Positions 8,382 through 17,700 of a DNA stretch of 38,368 nucleotides are shown here, in pieces. Source of the DNA: Promethearchaeota archaeon (GTDB lineage: Archaea > Asgardarchaeota > Lokiarchaeia > Sigyniarchaeales > SOKP01). Within the stretch, counting starts at the first letter, position 1. Each line of letters begins with the position of its first letter. The translations under genes were made by a program, and so were the position numbers. A model generated the notes under the pieces. The model worked only from the letters and a program-made list of their open reading frames with translations. It did not search any database and had not been told where the DNA came from. The stretch spans positions 1 through 38,368 of the forward strand of contig SOKP01000022.1 of assembly GCA_004375715.1 (NCBI GenBank), given 5' to 3'.

Positions 8382-8705
8382 TTACATTTCTAATTTTTTA
8401 ACTGTTCCCGTTGTAGCCCCTTTTGGATTAATTTTTTCTAATTCAACGATTAATTGATAAACTTTATCGTCCTGCAAAGCTTCTGCAAATTTTACCAGCA
8501 TTTCTTTGGAACCAACAAATAAGCCTTTCCTTTTCATTGGTTTACCGTCCTCTTTTAATGGATTAATTTCAAGAAATAACAATGATGGTCTAGTTTTAGT
8601 CGCAGGGACCTTTACTATAAAAACTCCAGGTATAGGAGCTTCCATTTTTTCCCAATCGTTTGCGTTTTTTAAATGGGCTCTTAATTGAGCTTCAATATCA
8701 GCCAT
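8382..8705 (-). CDS. Conserved-looking 107-residue protein, possibly PC4-like
   Basis: A small soluble protein I do not firmly recognise. It has an N-terminal helix (MADIEAQLRAHLKNA), then a beta-rich core (PGVFIVKVPATKTRPSLLFLEINPL, given here only as the span of residues 26-50), a basic KPMKRKGLFVGS turn, then a helix (KEMLVKFAEALQD) and a charged tail. Strands plus a lysine-rich turn and a following helix recall the PC4/YdbC single-strand nucleic-acid-binding fold, but this is weak. The frame also opens at a TTG (8711) two codons earlier; the TGTGATTG before the ATG at 8705 looks like the ribosome site, so I start there. It is divergent from the RHH regulator, which may control it. Confidence 0.65.
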   Translation of the reverse strand: MADIEAQLRAHLKNANDWEKMEAPIPGVFIVKVPATKTRPSLLFLEINPLKEDGKPMKRKGLFVGSKEMLVKFAEALQDDKVYQLIVELEKINPKGATTGTVKKLEM

Positions 8706-8740
8706 ATTCAATCACACTTCTAATTTATATTTTTATTAAT

Positions 8741-8800
8741 TATTATGTGTTACATATAAGACATAACATATATACTATATGGCATATATAAAGTTTTTGG
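8741..8800. promoter_or_regulatory. Promoter/operator region with overlapping AT palindromes
   Basis: Between the divergent 107-residue gene and the RHH gene is a dense set of TATATA-type elements and an imperfect dyad, TATGTGTTA (about 8743-8751) against TAACATATA (about 8764-8772). It would hold the minus-strand promoter and is a natural candidate for binding by the neighbouring RHH protein. No experimental or comparative support is visible. Confidence 0.35.
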
Positions 8801-8921
8801 TAGTGAAATATTGGTAGATAATCGTAAAAGCGAGCAGACAAAAATCTAAAATAGCACCAAAGTCGTGATTTGATGTCTAATTTTAATTCGTCGGATTACT
8901 TGGGGTCGATTTCCACTAAAT

Positions 8922-8933
8922 GCTTATATATAT
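8922..8933 (+). promoter_or_regulatory. TATA box of the RHH regulator gene
   Basis: GCTTATATATAT lies 60-70 nt before the GTG start at 8994. Transcription would begin near 8955-8960, which excludes the earlier TTG at 8949 as the true start. Confidence 0.55.
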
Positions 8934-8993
8934 GGACGTGATATATAATTGTATAGAAAAAACAAGAGTTTTTCTAAATGTTTCAGATATGTG

Positions 8994-9206
8994 GTGATTA
9001 AAATAAAATTAATTTCAGTAAATTTACCAGAATCTTATCTAAAGGTCCTTGAGATCCTTGTTGTAGAGGGCAAATTCCCAAATCGTAGTGAAGCTATTCG
9101 GGTCGGAATTAGGGATTTAATTCGCACAGAATATCTTATAGAAGAATCAGTTAAGCGAAATATGAGTCATAATTTAATTCAACCTGAAATTCAGGAAATT
9201 ATTTAA
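8994..9206 (+). CDS. Ribbon-helix-helix (CopG/NikR-type) transcription regulator
   Basis: A 70-residue DNA-binding protein. It has the RHH order: a beta-strand KLISVNLPE, helix 1 SYLKVLEILVVEGKFPN, and helix 2 RSEAIRVGIRDLIRTEYL with the conserved N/SRSEAIR turn. It would bind DNA as a dimer through the strand. A short polar C-terminal tail follows (EESVKRNMSHN...). The open frame extends back to a TTG at 8949, but the family begins just before the strand and a TATA box at 8922-8933 places the transcript start after 8949; GTG at 8994 (or the adjacent one at 8991) is preferred. It is divergent from the 107-residue gene and convergent with the large repeat protein. Confidence 0.82.
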   Translation: MIKIKLISVNLPESYLKVLEILVVEGKFPNRSEAIRVGIRDLIRTEYLIEESVKRNMSHNLIQPEIQEII

Positions 9207-9217
9207 TCTTCATCTTC

Positions 9218-9231
9218 TTTTTTTTATTTTT
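9218..9231 (+). terminator. Poly-T terminator of the RHH gene
   Basis: T8-A-T5 directly after the TAA at 9204-9206, ending 3 bp before the stop of the convergent repeat-protein gene. Confidence 0.55.
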
Positions 9232-9233
9232 AA

Positions 9234-12200
9234 CTACAAATCTTTTATTCTCTTTCTTCTTTCTTCGCGTCTTTTAGCAATTTTAGCTCGAAGATCCTCC
9301 TCGTCTAATTTTGGAGAAACTTTTTTTACTTCCGGTTCTTTTTTAATGTCTAATTCTTTTTTATAAATGTTAATCTTGTCTTCAATTTCAAGGATGAATC
9401 TTTTTCCTATCTTCGTTTCAGTCAAATTAAATATAGCTTCGTTTAATTCTGTGATAGCTTTCATAAATAAATTATTTGACAATGAGATTTGAGCTTTATC
9501 TAACGCCTGATATGCTAACCTAAATTTAGCGAAGTTCTCGTCTCTATCGAGTTCGACATTAGTGATAATTGGAACCTGACTAGCGTTTTCCAACATTTCA
9601 ATTTGTTTTTTCATTTCTTTGATCATTTTGTCTTGATCTGTGTGTTCTATTTTCTTGATGACTTTCCTTAGAGCTAATATTCCCTCGTTGTATTTAAGAT
9701 TCTTAATAATTTCATGGGCTTTGTCGCGCTCTTTTTGGATTAATTTTTCCCGCTGTTTCTTCTTTTCCTCTTTTCTTATTTGATCAAGTTCTTTTTGCTT
9801 TTCTTCGGCTTCCTTTAACAACTCTTCCAGCTCTTCTTTCTCCTCTTCTTTCTTCTCCTGGTACGCTTTTAGTTTTTCTGTTTGTTTCATTTCTTTTTTA
9901 AGTGTAATCATAAGGTCGTTATTGATCCGGCTAACCTCATGCTCCCATCCAACTTTTTTGAACAAATCTCGCCCCATTATGTACTTCTCATAGGCTTCTT
10001 CGAACTTCTTATCGTCTTTCAATTTAGTTCCTGTTTCTAACAGTAGATATGCTTTATCAGAAATTTCTCTCTCTCTTTCTTTACCCTCTTGAATTGCAGA
10101 TAGTTCTCGTCTTCTTTGTTCTTGTTGCAAATCATGTAAATCTTTAGCTTTAGTGATCTGTTCTTCAAGTTGAGCTTCAATTCTTATTTTTTCACGCTTC
10201 TTCTGGGCTAGTAATTTTTCCTCCCGCTCAAGTCTTTGCTTTTTCAGCTTAATGGCGTTAATGGACTCTTTAGTCATTTTTCTGCCTTCAGGCCAATTTA
10301 TTTCATCAAATATTTGTAGACTTTCTTTGTAAAACTTAATAGCTTTGTCAAAATTGTTTTGTTTCAACTCTCTTTTAGCGAGATCCATAAAATTAAAAGC
10401 TCGTTCTTTTTTAGATTCGTATTTCACTGTTCTTTTTCTTTTTTCTTCAAGTTCTTTTATTCTTAACAGTGAAAGTTCTTCTTTAGCTTTTTGTGCTTCT
10501 TGTACTTTATTTTCAAAACGTTTAGTTTCTTCTTCTTGTTTAGCGACCCGTTCTAATTCTAAAGCTCTTAATCGCTTAAATTCATCAAATTTTTTTTGAT
10601 AGTAATTAATTGAGTTTACCAATTGATCTGCTTGTTCAACCCAACCAATTTTTTCAAAATCGAGTTTTGCAGTTTTGTATATCTGGATAATTTCTTTAAA
10701 TGGGGATATTGCTATCGAAGTTCCTTCCTTCTTCTTAATATCGTAATCTTTAGCCATCTTCTCAGCTTGAGATAATTTGTTAAAAATTTCTTCAGATTCT
10801 TTAGATTTTGCTTCTCTTGATTTCTTTAATTCATCAATTCGCATTTCTTGAATAAGGTGGTCATCTTTAGCGACCAAAACGGGTCTAATTTTAGATTTTT
10901 CTATTTTTTGTAATTCAAAAGCTCGTAGGTTCTCATCTTTTAGTTTTTTGCTTTCGTAAAAACTTATTGTATTGTTCAATTTTTGTGCTTCTTCATTCCA
11001 TCCAATTTTCTGTAGCATTTTACTTGCCGTTGCATACATATTGATTACTTCTTCGTATGGGCTCTCGTAGGAAAGAATATCTCTTTTAAGACTTACTTCA
11101 TAATTTCTAACTGCTTTTTCGGCTTCGTCAATTAAGTTTAATGCTTGCGTCATAATTTCATCATTTTCTCTATTTTTACTATTAAGAGCATCTAATTCTT
11201 CTAGTCTCAGTGGTTTAATTTCAGTGGGTGCTTTGAGAGATTCTTCAAATTCTTGCTGTTTTTTGGCTTTTTGAATCTCTAATTTGCGTAATCGTTCATC
11301 TTTCTGAAATTTCGCTTGGTACAAAATAATTTGGTTTGTATATATCTCCGCCTCTTCTTTCCAACCTCTAGCATACACTTTTTTCCTTAAGTTTTGATAA
11401 ATCTCAGCAATTTTTAAAAACGGACATGTTTTATCAAATTGCCCTTTCATAATCGCCAGTTCGTACTCTCGGGCTTCTTTTTCAGCATTCTCTATTATCT
11501 TATCTATTTCTTTCTCGAATATTTCTTCTTCCTGTTCTTGCTTAGTTAATTCTTCAATCTTTCTTAATTTTTTTCCATCGTACACCGTTGGTGCTTTTTG
11601 AGCTTCAATAAATTCTTGTTGTTTTTTAACTTTCTCAGATTCAATTTTCCTCAATTTTTTATCTTTTTCTAGTTTATCTTGATATATTTTTATTTGATTG
11701 GTATAGATGAGTCCCTGATCAGTCCAACCTTTTTCCAAGATTCTTTTTCTTAAACGAGTATAAATTTCGATTATTTCGAGATAAGGTGAATTTTCGAGCA
11801 GTTTTCCTTCTTTTAACGCTTTTTTCATTTCCATTTCGTAATTCCTTGCCATTTTCTCTGCCTTTTCGACAAGTTCTGTGATTTCTTTTTGAAAGTCTTG
11901 CTCTTCACTCTCTAATTTTCTTTTAAACTCTAAATCTTTAAGTCTTTGGGGTGTTATTGCACTATCCGTTCTTACTTTTAAAGAATCATCGAATTCTTTT
12001 TGCTTTTGAATCTTCTGAAGCTCAAGCTCACGCAATTTTTTATCTTTTTCCCATTTTTCTTGATATATCTTAACTTGGTTAGTGTAAATTGCGATTTGGT
12101 CTTTCCATCCTTTCGATATAACGCTATCTCGTATTTGATTGTACATTCCAATAATTTTACTAAAAGGTGATTCCTCTATTAACTTACCCTTCTTAAGTCC

Positions 12201-14084
12201 CTTTCTTAGGGCTATTTCGTAATCTCTTGCCATTTTTTCTGCCCTTTCGACAAGTTCAATAAGTTCCAATTGAAATTTCTTATCATCAGTACCCGTTATC
12301 CTTTGTTTTTCTAATTGGGTTAACTTTTCAATGTCAACGCTTTCTTTCTGAACTTTGCGGTATTCTTCAAATGTTTTTTGATCTTGATTTTTCTTAGCTT
12401 CAATTTCTCTTATTTTAGTATCTCTTTCAGCTAATTCAGTGTATTTCCTAATCTGGCTTGAATACATGGCTGCATCCTCGTTCCATCCTTTTTCTAACGC
12501 TTTATCTTTTGCATCAGTATACATTTTTAAGATTTCTGGATATTTTGAAGCGATATTCAAATTACCACTTTTAGCAGCTTTTTTAAATGCTACCTCATAC
12601 TCTCGCGCCATTTTTTCTGCCATTTTTACAGAATCAGTAAGAGTTCCTTTAAGTTTTTCAATTTCAATCTCTTTTCTCTTCTGTTCTTTTAGAGTTTTGA
12701 GTTTTTCGGGATCAATTTCGGCAACCATAGTATCTTTTGTGATTTTTTGGCTTTCATCGAATAATTTTTGTTTTTGAATCTTTTGAGCTTCCATGTGACG
12801 TAATTTTTTATCTTTCTCTAAAAGAATCTGATAGTGTTGTATTTGATCTTCGTATAATTTTACCTGATCTTTCCATCCTTTTTCCTTTGTTTTATCCCTA
12901 ACTTCCTCGTAAATTTTAATTACACTAGGATAAGCACATTCTTTAACTATATTACCTTTATTGATGGCTTTTTTTAAGTCTAGTTCGTATTCTCGCGCTA
13001 ACTTTTCTGCGTAATCTATCATATCGGCAAGATTGTTTTGAAAAATTTCCTCTTCTTGTTTTATCTCAATTTGTTTTCTTATTTTAACTGCTTGAGCTTT
13101 TTGTTTTAAATTTTCTTCGATGGTTGAGCGTTCAATTAATTGAGCTTCTTGCTTTTTTTTTTCTTCAAGTTCTTGTTCTTCCCTTGCTCGGATTTGTTGA
13201 AGTTCTAGTTTATATTTTTCTTTATCTCTTTCTACATGCTCCTTCATATTTTCGATTTTTTTAACTTCATCTAACCAATTTATTTCTTTAAATAACAAAA
13301 TACTTTTTTCAAATAAACCTATTGCTTCATCAAATTGGCGTATCCTTCTCATTTCTGTGGCTTTTCCAATAAGTTCATATGCTTGGTTAGACAATTCATT
13401 TTCCTTCTTTTTCGCATCTTCATATGCTTTTAATTTTTTTGCTTTTAGATCTAATTCAGATGTAAAATTTCCCGAAGCTTCCATGCCTTTATTATCTTCT
13501 TCAATAGGCGAAGATTTTTGTTTTCTTAAGTAATCTGCTTTCCTATTGTAGCAATCTTCAATCAATTCATTTATTTTTTCTATTTCTAACCTTTTATTTA
13601 ATTTTTTAAGTATGCTAATGGCATCGTCATAAGTATCAAGGGCTTGATCAAAGTTTCTGTTGTTAACAAACTCTATTGCTTCAACTATTAGCGAATCTGC
13701 TTGGTTATACAAACTTTGCTCGTCTTGTTCCGATATTTCTTCTCCTTGAATGCTTTCAAATTCGTCTTTAGTCTCTAATTCGCGTTTTTTAAAGCTTTCT
13801 TCTCTCAGTAAGTAAATCTCTGAAATTTTCCCTTTTATTGCCTCGACTTCTGATTCTCTGTTAATTTGGGAATATAACCCAATTGCTTGACGCAAAATTT
13901 CGATACTATCGTCAAAGAATTGTGACTCTACTAACGATAACGCGTGTTTAACTAGTTCAAACGCTTCAGAAGCTATTTCCTTCTCAATATCCCCCATATC
14001 TGAGAAGAATGCTTCTTTTGTTGGATCGGGATCGTTTTCATTAAAATTTGGGTTATCCCCCTTTTCCCCATTACGGTTTACCAT
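9234..14084 (-). CDS. Giant TPR/coiled-coil protein with seven ~125-residue repeats
   Basis: A 1616-residue, highly charged, all-helical cytosolic protein without a signal peptide or membrane segment. Three TPR-like helical hairpins lie near residues 35-90, 120-180 and 230-290 (pattern FDxAIxxYxxAIxxxxxxN). Then come seven repeats that begin at AEKMAR-YE near residues 359, 489, 615, 742, 867, 988 and 1107, each with SP-x(3)-II-x-(I/M)Y, a KGW-x-(D/E)QA turn, Y-x-NQI-x-YQ and a long KLR-x-(L)E-xQK-xKQ-xEF coiled-coil tail. Two or more further TPR-like hairpins (near 1240-1290 and 1370-1420) and a Lys/Glu-rich coiled coil follow, ending in a basic RREERRKR tail. It is probably an extended scaffold. 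The ATG at 14084 has Shine-Dalgarno AAGGATGATG. No enzyme motif was seen. Confidence 0.85.
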   Translation of the reverse strand: MVNRNGEKGDNPNFNENDPDPTKEAFFSDMGDIEKEIASEAFELVKHALSLVESQFFDDSIEILRQAIGLYSQINRESEVEAIKGKISEIYLLREESFKKRELETKDEFESIQGEEISEQDEQSLYNQADSLIVEAIEFVNNRNFDQALDTYDDAISILKKLNKRLEIEKINELIEDCYNRKADYLRKQKSSPIEEDNKGMEASGNFTSELDLKAKKLKAYEDAKKKENELSNQAYELIGKATEMRRIRQFDEAIGLFEKSILLFKEINWLDEVKKIENMKEHVERDKEKYKLELQQIRAREEQELEEKKKQEAQLIERSTIEENLKQKAQAVKIRKQIEIKQEEEIFQNNLADMIDYAEKLAREYELDLKKAINKGNIVKECAYPSVIKIYEEVRDKTKEKGWKDQVKLYEDQIQHYQILLEKDKKLRHMEAQKIQKQKLFDESQKITKDTMVAEIDPEKLKTLKEQKRKEIEIEKLKGTLTDSVKMAEKMAREYEVAFKKAAKSGNLNIASKYPEILKMYTDAKDKALEKGWNEDAAMYSSQIRKYTELAERDTKIREIEAKKNQDQKTFEEYRKVQKESVDIEKLTQLEKQRITGTDDKKFQLELIELVERAEKMARDYEIALRKGLKKGKLIEESPFSKIIGMYNQIRDSVISKGWKDQIAIYTNQVKIYQEKWEKDKKLRELELQKIQKQKEFDDSLKVRTDSAITPQRLKDLEFKRKLESEEQDFQKEITELVEKAEKMARNYEMEMKKALKEGKLLENSPYLEIIEIYTRLRKRILEKGWTDQGLIYTNQIKIYQDKLEKDKKLRKIESEKVKKQQEFIEAQKAPTVYDGKKLRKIEELTKQEQEEEIFEKEIDKIIENAEKEAREYELAIMKGQFDKTCPFLKIAEIYQNLRKKVYARGWKEEAEIYTNQIILYQAKFQKDERLRKLEIQKAKKQQEFEESLKAPTEIKPLRLEELDALNSKNRENDEIMTQALNLIDEAEKAVRNYEVSLKRDILSYESPYEEVINMYATASKMLQKIGWNEEAQKLNNTISFYESKKLKDENLRAFELQKIEKSKIRPVLVAKDDHLIQEMRIDELKKSREAKSKESEEIFNKLSQAEKMAKDYDIKKKEGTSIAISPFKEIIQIYKTAKLDFEKIGWVEQADQLVNSINYYQKKFDEFKRLRALELERVAKQEEETKRFENKVQEAQKAKEELSLLRIKELEEKRKRTVKYESKKERAFNFMDLAKRELKQNNFDKAIKFYKESLQIFDEINWPEGRKMTKESINAIKLKKQRLEREEKLLAQKKREKIRIEAQLEEQITKAKDLHDLQQEQRRRELSAIQEGKEREREISDKAYLLLETGTKLKDDKKFEEAYEKYIMGRDLFKKVGWEHEVSRINNDLMITLKKEMKQTEKLKAYQEKKEEEKEELEELLKEAEEKQKELDQIRKEEKKKQREKLIQKERDKAHEIIKNLKYNEGILALRKVIKKIEHTDQDKMIKEMKKQIEMLENASQVPIITNVELDRDENFAKFRLAYQALDKAQISLSNNLFMKAITELNEAIFNLTETKIGKRFILEIEDKINIYKKELDIKKEPEVKKVSPKLDEEDLRAKIAKRREERRKRIKDL
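10400..13013 (-). repeat. Seven tandem protein-coding repeats, period 119-130 codons
   Basis: The AEK start codons of the seven units lie at 13010, 12620, 12242, 11861, 11486, 11123 and 10766, giving spacings of 390, 378, 381, 375, 363 and 357 bp. Units 3 and 4 are the most alike. The units have diverged at DNA level, so duplication is old. Confidence 0.8.
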
Positions 14085-14229
14085 TTTTCATCATCCTTAA
14101 AAAAATCCTTTTTCTTCTAATTCAAATAATAAATTTGTAAAATTTAATATAATATTTAGCGATAAATTTTATTAGTATTTATAAACAAAAACAACTCTTT
14201 AAAGCCATAATTGGATTGACTAAAGCTTT

Positions 14230-14625
14230 TCACAGTTCAATCTTACCAAGACTTTTGTTCAAATAATCGTCACAGACTTTTTCTCCCTCTACTGTTAAAG
14301 TCCACCCATTTGAATCTTTTTTAACCAGGCGTAGATCCTCTGAACTTCTCAAAACTTCGTGAACTTCTTCTTCACTTTTACGTATGTTGAAATCAATTCT
14401 TAAACTGAAAAGAATTTCATCCAAAGGAACTGGGCGCCCTAGTTCATCTTCCATTACTCCCAGAGCTGCAATTACTTGTTGTTGTTCTCCTATAGCACCC
14501 TCAAGTTCACCCGAAACTTCTGTAAGTAACCAAGAAAACTTGTCCAGCATCTTTTTAATTCCTTTTTCATTACCACTTGCGAACATTTCCTCAAATTCTT
14601 CCCGAATTTTTTTTTTGTTTACCAT
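14230..14625 (-). CDS. Small helical protein, possible winged-helix domain
   Basis: A 131-residue soluble protein of unknown function. The N-terminal half is helical and charged (MVNKKKIREEFEEMF...). The C-terminal half (about 65-125) has helix PLDEILFSLRID, helix SEEEVHEVLRSSEDL, then RLVKKDSNGWTLTVEGEKVCDDYL, which reads like a winged helix with its beta-hairpin wing (LVKKD..GWTLT). It may therefore bind DNA or a protein partner. The frame opens at GTG 14634, but AGGTG (14632-14636) is the Shine-Dalgarno, 6 nt before the ATG at 14625, so I start at the ATG. It is upstream of the giant repeat protein (145 bp gap) in the same direction and divergent from the UPF0182 gene. Confidence 0.7.
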   Translation of the reverse strand: MVNKKKIREEFEEMFASGNEKGIKKMLDKFSWLLTEVSGELEGAIGEQQQVIAALGVMEDELGRPVPLDEILFSLRIDFNIRKSEEEVHEVLRSSEDLRLVKKDSNGWTLTVEGEKVCDDYLNKSLGKIEL

Positions 14626-14655
14626 AGAGAGCACCTATATTTCTAAAAAGAAAAT

Positions 14656-14667
14656 CCTTTATATAAG
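14656..14667 (-). promoter_or_regulatory. TATA box of the 131-residue gene
   Basis: CTTATATAAAGG on the minus strand, centred about 37 nt before the ATG at 14625. The transcript would start near 14636, giving a leader barely long enough for the AGGTG site. Confidence 0.6.
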
Positions 14668-14689
14668 TGATTATCTTTTATATTAAAGC

Positions 14690-14699
14690 ATTATATATC
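14690..14699 (+). promoter_or_regulatory. TATA box of the UPF0182-family gene
   Basis: ATTATATATC about 65 nt before the ATG at 14760. It is back to back with the minus-strand promoter at 14656-14667. Confidence 0.5.
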
Positions 14700-14759
14700 T
14701 AAAAAAAAATTAATCTTTTTAATCTTAAGCATAAAAAAGCAAACTGATGATTTTAGTAT

Positions 14760-17700
14760 ATGGCAAAAAAATCTTGTGATAAACATAAAAATTTTAACTA
14801 TTATTGTGAAGATTGTCAAAGAATAAATCAATTTACTGAGGAGCGATTCCAATACAGCCGTTTTAAAGGTAAAGTTAGCTACCGTAGATACATTCTTATT
14901 GCAATTGTAGTTGTTGCGATAATTGCTGCGGTAGGAGTGTTCTGGTTGTGGCCTGCATGGTTTGGGGATATGAGTCTTAACGCACAATTGTATAACGATA
15001 AAGCAGGTGGATTAGATTACTTTAAGTTCTTTTTCTTAAACGGTTGGTCTACAAAATTCATATTTAACTGGACTGCCTTAATCGGAGCTATTATAGGAAG
15101 CGTAATAATGAGTATACCTCCCGAGAGAAACTTATTAACTCTAATAGGGACAAAACTACGATTTGGAAAACCAACTAGAGCGAAATCTTTACTATTTTGG
15201 TGGACAATTGGATTTGTAATGTTCTACTTTTTAGGTTTACTCTTAAATGTTAATAACGGTGGTTTTTCTTGGACACTTTATTTAATTGAAAATGGAGAAA
15301 TAGTTTTATCGCCCAATCTAATCCTTGATGCATTCAACGTAATTTTCAACCAAAACAGCGTAGATTTCGTTACTATTTACATCTACTCTAACCTACTTGT
15401 GCCAATAATAAGCTTCATAATGGGAATTATCATATTTCGATTAATTCTTAATGTTGCCAAGTATGTGTATCTACGGAGAAACGATTATTTAGTAATGGGA
15501 AATGTTTTAGTTATTATCGGCCTAGTATGTGGATTAGCGTTCGTATATATACCTACGCTTTCTTTGGACGGTATAAATGTAATTCAAATCCTTTCGCTCA
15601 TTTTCGGATTTTTCTCGATTACGGCTTTAGGTACTATTATTTGTATATTTGGAAAAAGTAAATATAAAAAAGACTCTAGAAACTATATATTTGCGCCATA
15701 CTCCCAAAAAAAACTGATTTTTGTAATAGTAATCATAATCGTCTTTACAATTTCACCATTGATATTCAGTATTGGACCGTTGTTAAACTTAAATAACACG
15801 GCGGTGTGGACAGAACAACAATGGGTAAAAAAATATAAAAGAGAAGTTGAATGGACGAGACTTGCTGCGGGATTAGATATGTTTGAAGAACGACCAATTC
15901 AAAACTTTACAGAGTCATCCACAACTTTAGATGCGGAAATGGTCTCTAAGGTTAGGCAATTCGATCAAAATTTTGCTGTCCAATACCTAGCTGCTTCAAT
16001 AGGTTCCACTTTTGAAGGACTCGCTGATTCTGACATAATCTATATTAATAACAAAGAATACTGGGTTGCACCAAAAACGGTTAGATTTTCTGAAATTACT
16101 GGTGATGCTGTCCAGACTAATACAGAATTGTATGATCATGTGGAAGGATTTCTCGCTATGGATACCTTTACTGGCGATTTAGTGAATGTTACAGAAGCTT
16201 TTAATATCGCCGAGAATTACCCGATATTTTTTGGGGAAAGTGAAAGTCAAAGGTATCTTGAACAGACATTAGGATTCTTCGAAGAAGGATCGCTGGGAGC
16301 ATACGATTCTGACATAATACTTGGTACAGAATGGTCACTTGGTATTCCTAATAACGAATTTCGATATGAAGGAGATCCAGACGGGACCCTAACTGGCCTA
16401 GAGGGCTTTTGGAAAACATTAAATATAGGATTGTTCGCATATGCATTTCAAACTGAACATCAATACTTAATCAATAGAAATGTAAAAAATAGAGTAAGTG
16501 AGATACTTCTTCCTCAATTAAGAATTGATAACGATCCATATTTAGTTTTTAATATGGCTCAAGGCAAAATGTATTACGCTATTTCGATATATACCTACAT
16601 TAATGTTGGCTCCTATGCTCAGTTTCCAATATTAAGGTTCTTAGGTATCAGCTTGGTAGATGTGGTAAGCGGAGAAATGACTTTTTATCAAAATCCAACT
16701 TTAGACACTTCAAACGATCCAACATATCCTCTCTGGAAAATTTATGTAGATCAATATAATTGGCAGGATATTAATTTACCTGCCAACGAATGGCTTAAAG
16801 AACAATTGAGATATCCTGAAGACTTGTTTGAATTACAATTAGAAGCAAATTATATATATCATGTGCAAAATTCAGTATCTTGGAGAAGAGCTGACGATTT
16901 CCACGAAAGACCCGAAGACGGTGATTTATTCTACATAGAGACTGATTTAGGAGATGGAATTGAGTATATTGGTTTAGATTTAGTAGAATACAAAGGTCTA
17001 ACAGCAACCCTTCTCGCAGGAATGTACGTAATAAGACACGGCACTCATTTTGGTGAAGCTATTTTTTACTATACCAGAGACTCAGGGGAAAATCTTATAG
17101 GCCCGAAAACTGCCAGAGAAACATATGGATCAGAAGCAACTCAAGAAATTTCGTTGATTTCAGGAGCTCGTAATGGAAATACATTGCTTTATCCAATTGG
17201 TGGTTCTATCTACTATTATATTCCAACATATAGCACCGCAGGTAGTCTGCAGCAGTTGAAACTCGCTGGATTCGTTGAGGCTTTTAGTCGCGATGTAGGA
17301 TACGGAGATAACGCTCTAGAGGCTTATATTAACTTAAACTTGACAGGAATTGAAGCTCCATCTAATCTATCTTTATCCTATAATTTTGAGATGGAATCCA
17401 CAATGACTTACCCCGAAGATCCAGCTAATTTCGTAATAAATTTACAGAATTTAGATACTAATTTCTCTGCCCCGGGTTTGAACGTAAAAGTAAACCTTTC
17501 TATCTATACTTCTACAGATTTAAACGTCAATTACACTCTAATTTTACCACCATATCTCTATCCAATCCAAAATACAACTTACATAGACGGAGATTATACC
17601 AGAGTTAATTTCACAGTCGTAGACACAACCCTCTATTTTGGAGAGGGATTAGTTCTGAATGGATTTCTGAATACCACAAGAGGAAATGTGATAATTTACT

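Noticed and set aside
8806-8920. Possible C/D-box or other structured RNA before the RHH gene
   Set aside because: A GTGATTTGATG stretch recalls a C box, but no matching D box or terminal stem is present.
9183-9195. CCTGAA-A-TTCAGG palindrome near the end of the RHH gene
   Set aside because: It lies in coding sequence for PEIQE and is short enough to be chance; no T-tract follows it directly.
14691-14987. A 98-codon minus-strand frame opposite the UPF0182 gene start
   Set aside because: It is the complement of a well-supported gene and of its promoter, and the peptide shows no coherent domain.
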